NCBI GenBank assembly: GCA_963989245.1
Contig: OZ022345.1
Location: 52,467,123-52,531,122 of the forward strand
Source: Nansenia antarctica
Lineage: Eukaryota > Chordata > Actinopteri > Argentiniformes > Microstomatidae
Length of the DNA: 64,000 bases
Direction of reading: 5' to 3'
Shown piece by piece: positions 47,819 through 58,749 of this stretch (position 1 is the stretch's first letter; every line of letters begins with the position of its first letter). The notes below the pieces were generated by a model. That model did no database searches and was not told the origin of the DNA. It saw nothing but the letters and a program-made list of their open reading frames with translations. A program made the position numbers and the translations under genes.

Positions 47819-48860
47819 TGTTGTGAAGGCCCACAGTTTAGAGCCAGTTTAGTTTCCCCAAACCAGCCCTATTTTGCCCCAGTTATTTCCTTTGTTATTT
47901 TCTATACTATTCATATACGTTTCGTGAGGTGTATGTATTATTATTGTAATGTTTATGTATATGTTTGATGACGTAGTATATCCGGGGTGTGTCCGTGACC
48001 CGGATGCTAGGTTCGGTGGTGTATATATAAGAGACGGAAGTGGTCCGTGAGTCAGTGTGTGATGAGAATCAGAACGAGAGAGACCAAACGAGAGAGAGTA
48101 ACGAGAAGCCAATCTAAGATGGCGGATTCAGCAACACGCACACCGTGCAGAAGCTGAAGACGCCAGGAAAGTGATTATTAAGTTTACCACTGTAGCCCGT
48201 TTAGTTGTGTCCCCGTTAGACAGCCTTGCCAGCAGCCGGCTGTTAACCGTTGGACCAAGCGAGACGCCAAACTGGACAGAATCGTCGCCTCCACGAGCGG
48301 ACTGCGACCGAACGCTGACTCCATCGGAGCTTCGACGTGGACCAGCGGACCTGGGCCCTTCACCTCGTCGTGGACCACGAAGACGGCCCTTTCCCTCCGC
48401 GTTGCTACGTCACCCCCCCCTTTTGGTCTGCTACCTTCCTCGACGCACATGCCATCCGACCAGGCCTCAACGCGCACCACAGTCCGGGACTATAAGCCTG
48501 TTCAGGCCAGATACTATGAGTGAGTGAGTGTGTGTGTGGCCGGCGGGGAGGGAGTGTATATTTTGGGAGGTATAGATATATATCATTTGTGTAATAAATG
48601 TGTTTGTTCATATGTGATACCGTTACCGTGTGTTAGTTGTTTGTATGCTAATGCTAATTCCAAGGCTAATGCTAATGCTAATTCCAAGGCTAATGCTAAT
48701 GCTAATTCCATGCTAATGCTAACGATAGTAACTGCTAGTCTAACGGTTTGCTGGCGCCCCCTGCCTGTATCCTCCTACACTGCCTATTTAGCTTAGAGTT
48801 AGTTAGATAACCAGCCCCTTCCTAAATTATACAGTCCTTTTCAGCTACTCCCTGGTTACA
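47819..48860 (+). repeat. 3' LTR of the BEL/Pao element
   Basis: Same 1042-bp length as the 5' LTR and no difference found wherever compared. The TATA-like box is at 48022-48031 and AATAAA at 48593-48598. It is preceded by a short G-rich tract (ATGGGGCGGC) that may be the polypurine primer. Confidence 0.95.
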
Positions 48861-49069
48861 CTAATACTAAACTAAAACCAACCCTTGAGATAAGCATGCT
48901 TAGTCAGATTAAATCACAATGCCACTTTCTATGACATCACAGTACACAGCATTAATTTGGCCTAAATATCATCCTACGAACGGACACACACAGACATCAC
49001 AGTAAACTGTATGTAACGTCATATAAGTACATGTCATAAATATTACAATATATCTTTTTTGCACAATAG

Positions 49070-49740
49070 GGTATCAGATTTATTTTCTGATGAGCACCTG
49101 GACACCATTATTTCTGATATCCAGCATATTTCCCAACTGTGGGTACAAGATGATGCGAGGACATCTTCAAGGGAGAGGCATCAGGGTTCAGAGTATGTAG
49201 TCTGATTCTGAGTTTGGCAAACCTACTTGGCACCAAAGGTTTTATCACATGAATACATTTGCCGTCAAGAAAGTTGAAATCATGTTTACATCCAATGGAC
49301 AATAATTGAAAAAGGTCTATGGTGAAAATGAGTCCACAGCAGGATCCGCATATCATGCTTGAACGCTTGTGAACCTTGTTGGAATTTATACACATTTTCT
49401 ACTTTTATTTGATCTTCATATGAGTCCCATTGTCTGATGACGACTTTCAAGCATGACTATACAGTGTATTGAGGGAGGGGGATTTGGAAAGTAGCTTGTG
49501 TTGTTAGTGCAGAACGGTATACAAAGCTCAAAATCCCACAAAACAAGGTTATGAAATATATTATGAGATATATTTTGTAACCATATTGTCCTTTTTAATT
49601 GTATTAATGATCACTGGATATTATGATCATAGGTCTCCGAGTCCAACAATCAATGAGACACATTGACCCAGAGGGAGTATTGGAGCGTACATTACATCTG
49701 AACACAATAAGAAGAAGGGTGTACAGTGTCCCCGCTTCGG
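49070..49740 (+). pseudogene. Integrase-like gene, 3' exons, frameshifted
   Basis: After a TAG acceptor the frame continues in phase from 42201: RVSDLFSDEHLDTIISDIQ. The match then moves by one base into PNCGYKMMRGHLQGRGIRVQ, a frameshift, and stops soon after. A further block at 49632-49740 reads GLRVQQSMRHIDPEGVLERT with NTIRRRVYSVP. The order matches the N-terminal half of fish integrase-like transposon proteins; the catalytic core was not found. Decayed. Confidence 0.65.
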
Positions 49741-49799
49741 TACTCGGCCTGCGGCCTCGTACCTACGACCGAATCACAGCCGTGCTGATATTCAGTATA

Positions 49800-50590
49800 A
49801 CACACTCCCTCTCGTGTGATATTGCTTAATCATCTCAATGACTACCTTTACATGCACACCATAATATGCTCAATATTCCGGTTGGACAAGAGTCATGTAA
49901 ACACGTGCAGAACCCGATTAAGGCCATATTCTGATTGGAGAATATTCAGAATAAGACCCCTGGCATATGTCTGTTTGAATCTGAATATTGTGACATGTAT
50001 ACATGTTATAAACATACATATGTTTGTTGGTCGCACTGTTGGGACCCAGTGTTGTTCAAGGCTGCTGTGTTGACACTACGGAGTACTAAAGAGATAATTT
50101 TATTATACAAACTGCGTGTTGTGAGTTATTAGAGTGATACATTTTTCTGAACCAGCCCAACTCATGGAAAACCAGCCCAAGGTCAATTTTCCTGTTCATT
50201 CAGAGTTAATTGTATCAAGTGCTCTTGTTTTCTTGAAAGTGCATCTAGAATTAGTTTTACTAACATGCTTGGGTAAAGAGTTCCATCCTGTTATGGCTCT
50301 GTGAATTACGTAGATTTGTCCTAGGTCTAGGTGGTAAGAGATGTCCTGAAATGGCCTGTCTGGTCAGATAGTTATCATTTCTGATATACACTACTTGGTC
50401 AGAAAAGTACTGTGGTTTCTGTGCCCCCACTTGAACTAGCTTATATTCAGTGCAATGGCCCTATCAAACTGGTCGTTAAGTGCGTGCCCCCCCGCCTGTT
50501 GTGATTGTGCCCCCCCCCCCCGGTCTGCATGACGCCGCTCTGCTTGTGTGCTGCATAACCGCCAGTCAGTCGCATGCTCACGACCCCGCA
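49800..50590. other. No gene recognised
   Basis: AT-rich sequence without a supported exon. A poly-C/poly-G run lies at 50511-50521. Confidence 0.4.
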
Positions 50591-50598
50591 ATCAACAT

Positions 50599-52054
50599 CA
50601 GTGGAGGCTCCTCCATAGAGGTGGAGGAGGCCTGGCCTCCCCAATAATTTGAGAGAAGAGAGAGAGATTTTAAAAAGCAATAATTATATTTTTTATTTTT
50701 TATTTATTTAACAATTGTTTTATATTAATATTATTTATTAATATTATTTCCGTTTTGTTCATAAATATTTTCCATGGCTAAAACCCAATATTTTAATTGT
50801 AAAGCACCTACAGGCCAGAATCCCTATCCGTTTCTATTGAAGGAGGCCAGGCCTCCTGTCGAAAAGTCCAGGCCTCCTGTTGGAAAGTGGTTTCTCATAG
50901 AAGTCAATGTAATGCAATTTTTTTCATGGCAATATGTGATTGGCCCATCACTGAAAATGGGTGGGAACAGGAGGCCTCTCCTCCGTTGTAGTACTTTTTT
51001 CCCGCCACACGCGTGTATGAGTGCTGTTCTGCAGGATAAATATTAGAAATGAGTCCAGGGCTGAATGATTGACATTTTGTTCGTCCAATCACATGAAGCC
51101 ATTTTGAGAATTCGCCAGTCACTTCAGTCAAAGAAACACTCCATAGTGTCTACGAGTGTCCTATCAACTTGTCCTTTACAGGACACGTCTAGAACACCCA
51201 TGGCTATTATCCCTGAAAATAATAGCTCATTTGGCCAATATTTTTGCTTAAAATGACCTCGGAAATCGGCGAGATTCTGGCGCGATTTATACATCGAATA
51301 GGTAGACAACATTTAGGATTTATTGAACAGTTTTATTTTTTATGTAGTCGATTTCGTTTTATTACAAGTCAATGTAATATTCTTCCATATCAAATGGAGT
51401 CCTGGAGAGAGTATGCCGCCCCTCAGCTAAACCAGTGGTGAGTTGAACTAATCAGATGTCTCTACCAGTGTTACACCACTAGTTCTCAGTAGTAATACCA
51501 CTCCATTGCATGTCTGTGTTTCTCAGCAGATGAAGCCAGCTGGAACCAGTACTGTCCTCACAACATTAAACATTTTTATTTATTTATATTAAATATATTG
51601 AATAAAACTACATTTGATAAAGAAACTGTTACTTATCTTTTTTATATGCTAAACTTGATTAAATTGATGATTACATGTTGAAGCTGTAGAAGAAGAAGAA
51701 TGAAAAATGTAGGCTAAACTAAATTGTTTTTTAACCACATAATTATCAAATTCCTGCCTTTTACACATGTTCACTGGGCATTTATATTACATCCAAATGT
51801 CATTTCTCAACTTAATTATCAGGCAGGCTCATAGACTTACAGCAATGTCATTTCTTCAGGCAGGCACATAGGCTAAGCTCTGCACAATGAATTCCATCAA
51901 TCAGAACTTTCTGATTGTAGCTTACACTCCAAATAGTGTGCCTTTGTCCAGCACAAAGACAGATAAGAAGAACAGGGAACATTCCATCGCGAGTGAAGCG
52001 AGCAAGCGGAAAAAAATTGGCCTCCTCAATTCTGGAAGTCACCAGCCTCCACTG
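50599..52054. mobile_element. Non-autonomous hAT-like element, 1456 bp
   Basis: Ends CAGTGGAGGCT and AGCCTCCACTG are inverted copies. ATCAACAT (50591-50598) and ATCAACAC (52055-52062) form an 8-bp flanking duplication with one mismatch. The interior repeats GGAGGCCTGGCCTCC-type motifs and has no transposase. It ends about 140 bp before the MARK3-like exon. Confidence 0.8.
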
Positions 52055-52193
52055 ATCAACACCCTGCATGGTCGTGACTCGTGTTGTCGGTTTATTGAGA
52101 CCTCTGTGTGTCTGTACAGGTTTGATGGATACATTTTGTCCATTTCCTGTCTCCTGTGTGTCATTTCCTGTCTTCCTGTCTCCCACCCTGCAG

Positions 52194-52503
52194 TCGCCAT
52201 GTACCTGGGGATCAGAAAGGGGAAAGGGCGGGCGGTAAACCCCGCTCCCTCAGGTTCACTTGGAGTATGCGGACCACCAGCTCCCTGGAGCCCAGCCACA
52301 TCATGAGGGAGATCCGCAAGGTGCTCGACGCCAACAACTGCGACTACGAAGACGGACACGCTGAGAACCTTGTCCAGTGGGAGATGGAGGTGTGTAAGCT
52401 GCCCCGCCTCTCCCTCAACGGCGTGAGGTTCAAGAGGATATCCGGCTCATCCATCGCTTTTAAAAACATTGCTTCCAAAGTCTCCAACGAGTTAAAGCTC
52501 TGA
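52194..52503 (+). CDS. mark3: MARK3-like kinase, last exon (KA1 domain), with a 12-residue gap
   Basis: Microtubule-affinity-regulating Ser/Thr kinases end in a KA1 domain that binds acidic membranes and restrains the kinase. After a CTGCAG acceptor the frame reads GGKPRSLRFTWSMRTTSSLE, then IMREIRKVLDANNCDYE, DGHAENLVQWEMEVCKLPRL, RFKRISGSSIAFKNIASKVS and stops at NELKL, the usual MARK terminus. About 12 residues usually found between NCDYE and DGHAEN are missing, in frame. No other MARK exons were seen in this window; the kinase domain must lie to the left or elsewhere. The tail-to-tail position with creatine kinase B matches the vertebrate MARK3-CKB neighbourhood, which supports MARK3 rather than MARK1, 2 or 4. 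A stop codon and 3' UTR follow, with ATTAAA at 52551. Confidence 0.8.
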
Positions 52504-53253
52504 ACACAAGGGCCGAATATTATCTAGAACGTATTTAAGCTGTACAATCATTAAAGTAGCAGTTTCCAAATGTTTTTTAACAAGAATACACAGAGTATGT
52601 ATTGAATATTATAATGTATAGAGTAATGCTTTGGCAATAATCACTGAATAACTTACTAATAACTACAGTATAATCTGGCCATATTTGGCCAACATAACGA
52701 GTTGAATATGATTTGTTATGCTGTGAACGTGGACAAAGAGCATTTCTAGTCTTTGGTATTATTTATTTCATCTTTTCTCTCCTCATGAAACCTTAGCATT
52801 GTTTTCAGTGTACATAATGTATCTTACTTCCAGACAGCCACACATTGTTATACTCCATTTTTCTTTTATATTGTTTAAAAGTAGAGCTCATGGAATTCAT
52901 GTAAAATGTATGCTCACAAGGTCAGAGTCACCCGTGTCTCAATTAAAATGTCTGTAAACATGGTTCACAGTCTTGACTTCTCATGCTAAGGGTCGATCGT
53001 GTGGCTTATTTAAATACCAAGAAGGATCATGGTAACTTCAGCACGCATGCAGTGACAAAGAACAAACGCAGTCAACCACAGATCGAAACATTTTATTGTC
53101 GTGTTTTCAGATCCACTCTCACGTTGAAAGAAGACCTTGTGTGAGAGAGTAAGTGCTCTTTAATACAGAGTGCATTCCAGGATAGTGTCACACATTCATT
53201 CAGACATGGGGAGGGGGAGGGAGGGGGGGAGGGGTGTCCAACCAGGGGAGAGT
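52504..53253. other. 3' UTR and intergenic space between MARK3-like exon and creatine kinase
   Basis: AT-rich sequence with ATTAAA-type signals near 52551 and 52941 on the plus strand. No other gene was seen. The two genes converge here. Confidence 0.5.
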
Positions 53254-54375
53254 TTACTTCTGGGCGGGCATCAGGTCATCGATTGACCCGCCCTTCTCCA
53301 GCTTCTTCTTCATCTCCACCAGCAGCTTCACGCCGTCCACCACCATCTGCATCAGCGCCACCACAGAGAAGCCCAGCCGGTCGGCGTTGGAGATGTCGAA
53401 GGTTCCTCCCACAGCCGCGGTGTCCACGCCACTGAGGAGAGGCCAGACCGTTAGTCACCAGCCATCAACACAGGGGTTTCAGAACCGATACAGTATTCCT
53501 TCTGGCAAATGTATTGTCAGCATTACATGACGACATCATCATCATCATCTCCTTTACCTGTTCCGCGCAGCCCCGTGCCCAGGTGCTCGTTCCACATGAA
53601 GGCGTGGCCGTTGTCTTTGAACAGAGACTCGATCTGCGGAGAAGGAGATTCGGGGGGTGGGGGCAGAATTTAGTTAAGGTCGACATCGACGTTACCACAG
53701 AGTCGATAACTAGCAACATTTTTATAAAAACACCACGTTCTGAACGTGTGACGATGGTAAGTTACGGTGGAGATGATTGGCAGGTCTAGCTCGCCCAACC
53801 AGACGCCCCCTGGGTCTCACCTTGGTGAGGCTGGTGCAGAAGCGTGTGAACACCTCCCTCATGTTGCCTCCCTTCTGCATGGAGATGACCCTCAGGTGGT
53901 CCTCCTCGTTCACCCACACCAGGAACGTCTTGCGCCTCTTGTGCCTGAGACAGAGGAGAGCCTTAAACAACCTTCCTCTGAGCTCAGGAAGTAAGGCTTC
54001 TGAAGCACCAAATGTAATGTATGTATAAATAAGCCTTATTAACACCAGAACAGCCGTGGGTGGGGTCTTTTGACCGTGAGAGTAAAATTATTTGTATATC
54101 TTTGCACTTGATCAAATTTCAGGACCACTAGTGGTCGTTGTGTGTAAGTAGCAGCTTCCCATTGTAAAGACTATGGTCGTTTGACCCCCGAGGCGCCTCA
54201 CCAGATGACCCGGCCGTCGGGCCAGTCCCGGCCCACGGGCTTGTCGAACAGGAAGTGGTCGTCGATCAGCAGCTGCTCCTTCTCGTCCGTCATGTTCTTC
54301 AGGGCGTAGTACTTCCCCTTCAGGTCACCTGACAGGGCGGCCAGGGCTGGAGAGGAACGGACATGTTAGCTCCTC

Positions 54376-54540
54376 TGGGGCTCGGGCGGTAGAGCATGGC
54401 GCTAACAGCGCTTAGGTTGTGGGTTCGATTCCCGCTGGGACTGTATATACTAAAATGTATGTATGCACTCACTGCAATGTAAGTGTCTTTGGATAAACAT
54501 GTCAGCTGAATGGTGTATGTTATTATATTATTATATCAGC
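54376..54540 (+). repeat. tRNA-derived SINE in creatine kinase intron 3
   Basis: Begins GGGGCTCGGGCGGTAGAGCA (A-box-like), has GGTTCGATTCCCGC as B box, and ends with a fish SINE core like AAGTGTCTTTGGATAAA. Related tails are at 55931-55975 and 37267-37315. Confidence 0.7.
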
Positions 54541-55027
54541 TCCGTTTGAGTCTCCGTTCATCTGGAGGATTACATGTGTGGTGTCCCTCTTCTTACCTTC
54601 ACTAATCCTGCCATGTAACAACAGTATTATTAACACCAGTATTTACATTACAAGCCACAAATGACCTGTTCAAAACAGCCAAACAAAGCCAGTGACCTAA
54701 AACTGTTTAACAAAGACATCCCCATACGACTCGCCAACTCTCCTGTCAATAACTTGCATTAATTCGGCTTGCCACCAGAGGGGGCCCTCTACACAGTAAT
54801 GTGGAAATGCATCATGACAGGGTGGCGTGCAGAGCTCCTGACCCGTTGCTGTGCAGAATGCTGTCTGTCCTCTGCTCCGTTATAGGTCATGGCTGGACAG
54901 AAACATCCACCTTTATCCTAAGCCTGCTTAGTGGTGCGTCAGCTTCTGTCCACCGCAACCCCCTCCCCTGTCATCCTCATCTAACCCCGCCCCTGTCACC
55001 CTCATCTAAACATCTGTGCTCAACTCT

Positions 55028-55330
55028 ACGTACCACCCTACCCCTCTATGTACCACCCTACCCCTCTATACCGCCCTACGTACCACCCTACCCCTCTACG
55101 TACCACCCTACCCCTCTATGTACCACCCTACACCTCTATACCGCCCTACATACCACCCTACCCCTCTATGTACCACCCTACCACTCCATGTACCACCTTA
55201 TCACTCCACTATGTACTACCCTACCCCTCGACGTACCACCCTACCCTACCCTACCCCTCTACGTACCATCCTACCCCTCCATGTACCACCCTATCCTACC
55301 ACTCCACGTACCACCCTACCCCCATCACTC
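55028..55330. repeat. 20-bp pyrimidine-rich minisatellite
   Basis: About 14 variants of TACCACCCTACCCCTCTATG, just downstream (on the gene strand) of creatine kinase exon 3. Long frames here are repeat artefacts. Confidence 0.9.
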
Positions 55331-56565
55331 CAAGTAACATTTAAACCCTCGCCACACGGCCCCTCTCCTCCGTACCCTCTATGGAGAGCTTCTCGATTCC
55401 CCTCCTCTCCCCGCGGCTGCAGTGGGGGGGCAGGCAGAACCCGCGGACGCTCCGGCCTGTCCGGACGCGGGAGCCCAGGACGTAGTTGGGGTCCAGGTCA
55501 TCTCCGCCCTGCAACAACACACAGCGGTTAGCCTCTCTGCAGGAGGGTAGAGGGCTTCAATAAACCATGGGTCTCCCATCTCCAGAGAGACAGACTGACA
55601 GCCGTGTGTCAGGGAACAGAACAGCACCGGACCTTCAGGTTCTCTGGGTTCAGGTCGGTCTTGTGCTTGTCGGAGGGTTTGTAGCCTCCGTGTCTCTCCT
55701 CGATGACGGGGTCCAGCAGCTCCTTGAACACCTCGTAGGTCTCAGCCTCTTGATTGTCACTTTGGCCATTTGGTCATTGCTGAACAGTAACAACAAACAC
55801 ATTCTACAGGGTAAGGGGAAGCTACCTGTTATGCTTAAAAAAATGCATATGGCATTTTTGAAATCTACATTCTCCTTAAAAGTGTTCTCCTTACTTGGTA
55901 GACTAGTAAGGTAGGTTAAGTGTTGATTGTAAGTCGCTTTGGAATAAGCCGGCGTCTGCTAAATGCCAAAAATGTAAATGTAAGCAGGCAACTGTCAGCT
56001 AGTGACATTCTTGTTGTCTGTTAAATGTTATTATGGCATGCCTGACTAACCAAATAATTGACCTATGTTCCAGCTACTAACACTGAGTGAGAGGCAGACC
56101 AATTGAATAAACTGCAACTATACACTTGATGCCGAAATGTTGCTGTAATGTTTTAACCCATCGGCAAGGTCATTGTGCAGAACAGAAGTGTGTCCTTGAA
56201 ACGTGACGATCAGAAGCCGGCCCATCGGATCCAGAGACGCCCTAAACGCCCCTCGCTAAACCCCGTTACCAGGCAGGACAGGTGTCTGGGTGGTTGAAAG
56301 CCGCTTGACTCTTTACCTGGGTTATCTACCCCGGTCTGAATGACGTCATCCAGTGTAAATCCACTGGGCGTTTGTTTGCTCCTCAGCCGCTCGTAGATGG
56401 CGGGAGTCAGGACCTTGGACATGTGATTATTGTGCATGGTGAGGTCTGGGTACTCCTCACTGGAGGGGTACTTCATCTTCAGGTCGTTGTGACTGAAAGG
56501 CATGGCTGAACCCTGGACGCAACAAGGAGCGGAGGAAAAACGGGTGAAATGTATTGTAGCGAACG

Positions 56566-57194
56566 TGTCCTTGGTAGTGTAACTCGCCCCATGCGGGAAT
56601 CGAACCCCGATCTCCCGCATAACCGACGGCCGCGCTAACCACTATACCAAGAGAGTTAACTCCCTTGGTGGAGCCGTTAACGGGCCTCATACAGGATCGT
56701 TACACTATCCTCACCGTTCGGGAGAGCGTGCCCTCACGCTTCACTATGTCAAGTCCCTCACGTGGACACGCCTCTCCGATGGCCTTCCTTCCATCCCACT
56801 TCAGACACCAGTGTAGCGAACGGGAATCTTCTAGTGTAACTCGCCCCATGCGGGAGTCGAACCCCGACCTCCCATATAACCGACGGCCGCGCAAACCATT
56901 AGACCAAGAGAGTTAACTCCCTTGGAGGAGCTGTTAACGGGGCCTCATACGGGATCGTTACACTATCCTCACCGTTCGGGAGAGCGTGCCCTCACGCTTC
57001 ACTATGTCAAGTCCCTCACGTGGACACGCCTCTCTGATGGCCTTCATTCCATCCCAACTTTCTGACACCAGTGTAGCGAACGGGAATCTTCTAGTGTAAC
57101 TCGCCCCATGCGGGAGTCGAACCCCGACCTCCCACATAGCGAGGTCGACTCCCGCATGGGGCGAGTTACACTAGAAGATTCCCGTTCGCTACAG
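56566..57194. repeat. Tandem tRNA-like SINE array ending in a palindrome
   Basis: Two and a half tandem copies with a period near 260 bp of a unit holding CCCCATGCGGGAGTCGAACC and CTCACCGTTCGGGAGAGCGT. The last copy folds back on itself: arms 57072-57120 and 57145-57193 are a perfect 49-bp inverted repeat. It lies just upstream of the creatine kinase start codon. Confidence 0.85.
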
Positions 57195-57224
57195 TATATT
57201 AAAACGATAAGACACGCGAGTCAA

Positions 57225-57390
57225 ATACTTGGTATTGGTTTACATACAAGACTAGTGCATTGGTTTACATACAAGACTAGTGTTTACATACAAGACTAGT
57301 GCATTGGTTTACATACAATACTAGTGCATTGGTTTACATACAAGACTAGTGCATTGGTTTACATACAAGACGAGTGTATTGGTTTATTTG
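57225..57390. repeat. Short tandem repeat with TTGGTTTACATACAAGACTA
   Basis: About seven copies of a 17-25 bp unit ending in AGTGCA. Not coding. Confidence 0.85.
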
Positions 57391-57394
57391 GGAA

Positions 57395-58681
57395 TCAGAA
57401 GAGCTTCATAATAATTGTTTGGGATTGTCAATGTCTCCATGTAGAAGAAGAGCAGTATTATGTATGCATCAATGCAATCACGATTCCCAGTTGTTAACTG
57501 ACCACTAAAACCCATTAAAACCCATTGAAACCATTAAAACCCATTTAAATCATTAAAACCCATCTTTTTAATATTGCCTTTAAATTACTAAATGGTTAAA
57601 TGATTATTACATAATGATTAAAGCATTTGAGCTGCAACGTTTGCAGGAAAAGTGCTATACAAATAATGGTTATTATTATAACAATTATTGTTATTATTAT
57701 TAGTATTATCATTATACAGTTTCTCCTCCTGTCTTTTTAAAAGATTCCGACGTCATCAACTGGAGCCGAAAATAACACATTTCAGTCGTTTGATCGCATC
57801 TACGAAGCGCAGCGTTTGCGCCGATTCACAGATCTGCACCGCATCTAGACCGCCTCGTACTTCAGATGTCAATGTAACTGAAGCAGAAACGATGTGATAG
57901 TCTGTCAACCTGCGCCTCCTCCGCCCAGTTACAACACTCACCAACCAGGACACGTGGAGACTGACGTGAGAGCTCCTGGATCGCCATCCTCATTTGGAAA
58001 ACACTGTGATATCAACAACAACCGTTTATTTGATGTTTTAATCCAGCTGTTTTTCAGAAGGTGGGTCAAAAAGCTGACGAACCGGTGTGAGAGGTGAAAG
58101 CGTAGCTACTATAGCTAGCATCGTTGAGACCAGTTCAGTTGTGCACAGGGACCTTGCCGGATAACACTAGCTGGCTAGTTTGCTTGTCTGTGTAGATTAA
58201 AGATGTGTAAAGTTACTCCAGGTTGTTTATTGTTAGGCTATGCTTGCACCCTTGGCTAGCTAGCCACAGCTGCTCATGTAGCTAACTGCTCCTTTAGTTT
58301 AGTTTAGTTTAGTTTAGTTTAGTTTAGTTTAGTTAGGGTTAGTTTACTCCACTGGGATATAATATTCTATATCTATACAGGATAATATTCAAATAGGATA
58401 TATTCTATATCTATATTATATATATACTTACAGTTTCTCCATATTATGTTCTGCCATGGTTGTGGCTGTTTCAGGTGAAGCCGTCAGGTGAAAATAAACT
58501 GTCAGTTAATCAGAGTTATGATGATAAACGGGCACTTTGAATGATACAATGTTTCAAACTAAACGTGGCGCGTGTGCATGCATTTAACATTTTGTAGAAT
58601 GTTTCTTTTTGAGAGAGGAGATTTCTGCCTGCAGGACAAGGGTTAGAATTGAGTGTCATAATTTCTAGGTTGTTGTTGTTT

Positions 58682-58749
<68 letters not shown>

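Larger units (their letters stand above)
42231..48860 (+). mobile_element. BEL/Pao LTR retroelement carrying two host gene fragments
   Basis: A 6630-bp element bounded by TG...CA. Two 1042-bp LTRs (42231-43272 and 47819-48860) look identical, and the 5-bp target duplication CTAAT lies at 42226-42230 and 48861-48865. A tRNA-Tyr-type primer site follows the 5' LTR. One frame of 1494 codons holds Gag, protease, PRPF40-like and CFAP58-like sequence and a C-terminal DUF5641-type domain. Reverse transcriptase, RNase H and integrase core are absent, so it must move with enzymes supplied by another copy. It is inserted in the intron of the integrase-like gene. Confidence 0.93.
53254..56503 (-). pseudogene. 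ckb: Creatine kinase B-type gene, seven exons, catalytically broken
   Basis: Creatine kinase moves phosphate between ATP and creatine. Exons (minus): 56503-56317, 55748-55633, 55508-55376, 54346-54202, 53944-53821, 53633-53558, 53431-53254. Matching blocks: YPDLTMHNNHMSKVLTPAIY, TPSGFTLDDVIQTGVDNP, EVFKELLDPVIEERHGGYKP, GGDDLDPNYVLGSRVRTG, FLVWVNEEDHLRVISMQKGG, GGTFDISNADRLGF and the end DDLMPAQK. Losses against the family: the start of exon 2, about 9 residues after FDKPV in exon 4, and in exon 6 about 10 residues between NEHLG and TGLR, which include the catalytic cysteine motif CPSN, plus about 28 more before the final GTG. The exon 7 acceptor reads CAGTGGCG, one base short of the expected frame. 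A SINE-like tail abuts exon 2. A dead copy is likely; assembly error is the alternative. Confidence 0.75.

Noticed and set aside
42231..48860. Identical LTRs as an assembly duplication
   Set aside because: The flanking CTAAT duplication, the primer site after the first LTR and the unique coding interior fit true insertion, though long reads would settle it.
56575..56650. Functional tRNA gene on the minus strand
   Set aside because: The tRNA-like box lies in a tandem repeat with conserved non-tRNA flanks, so a SINE is the better reading. A folding score from a tRNA finder would decide.
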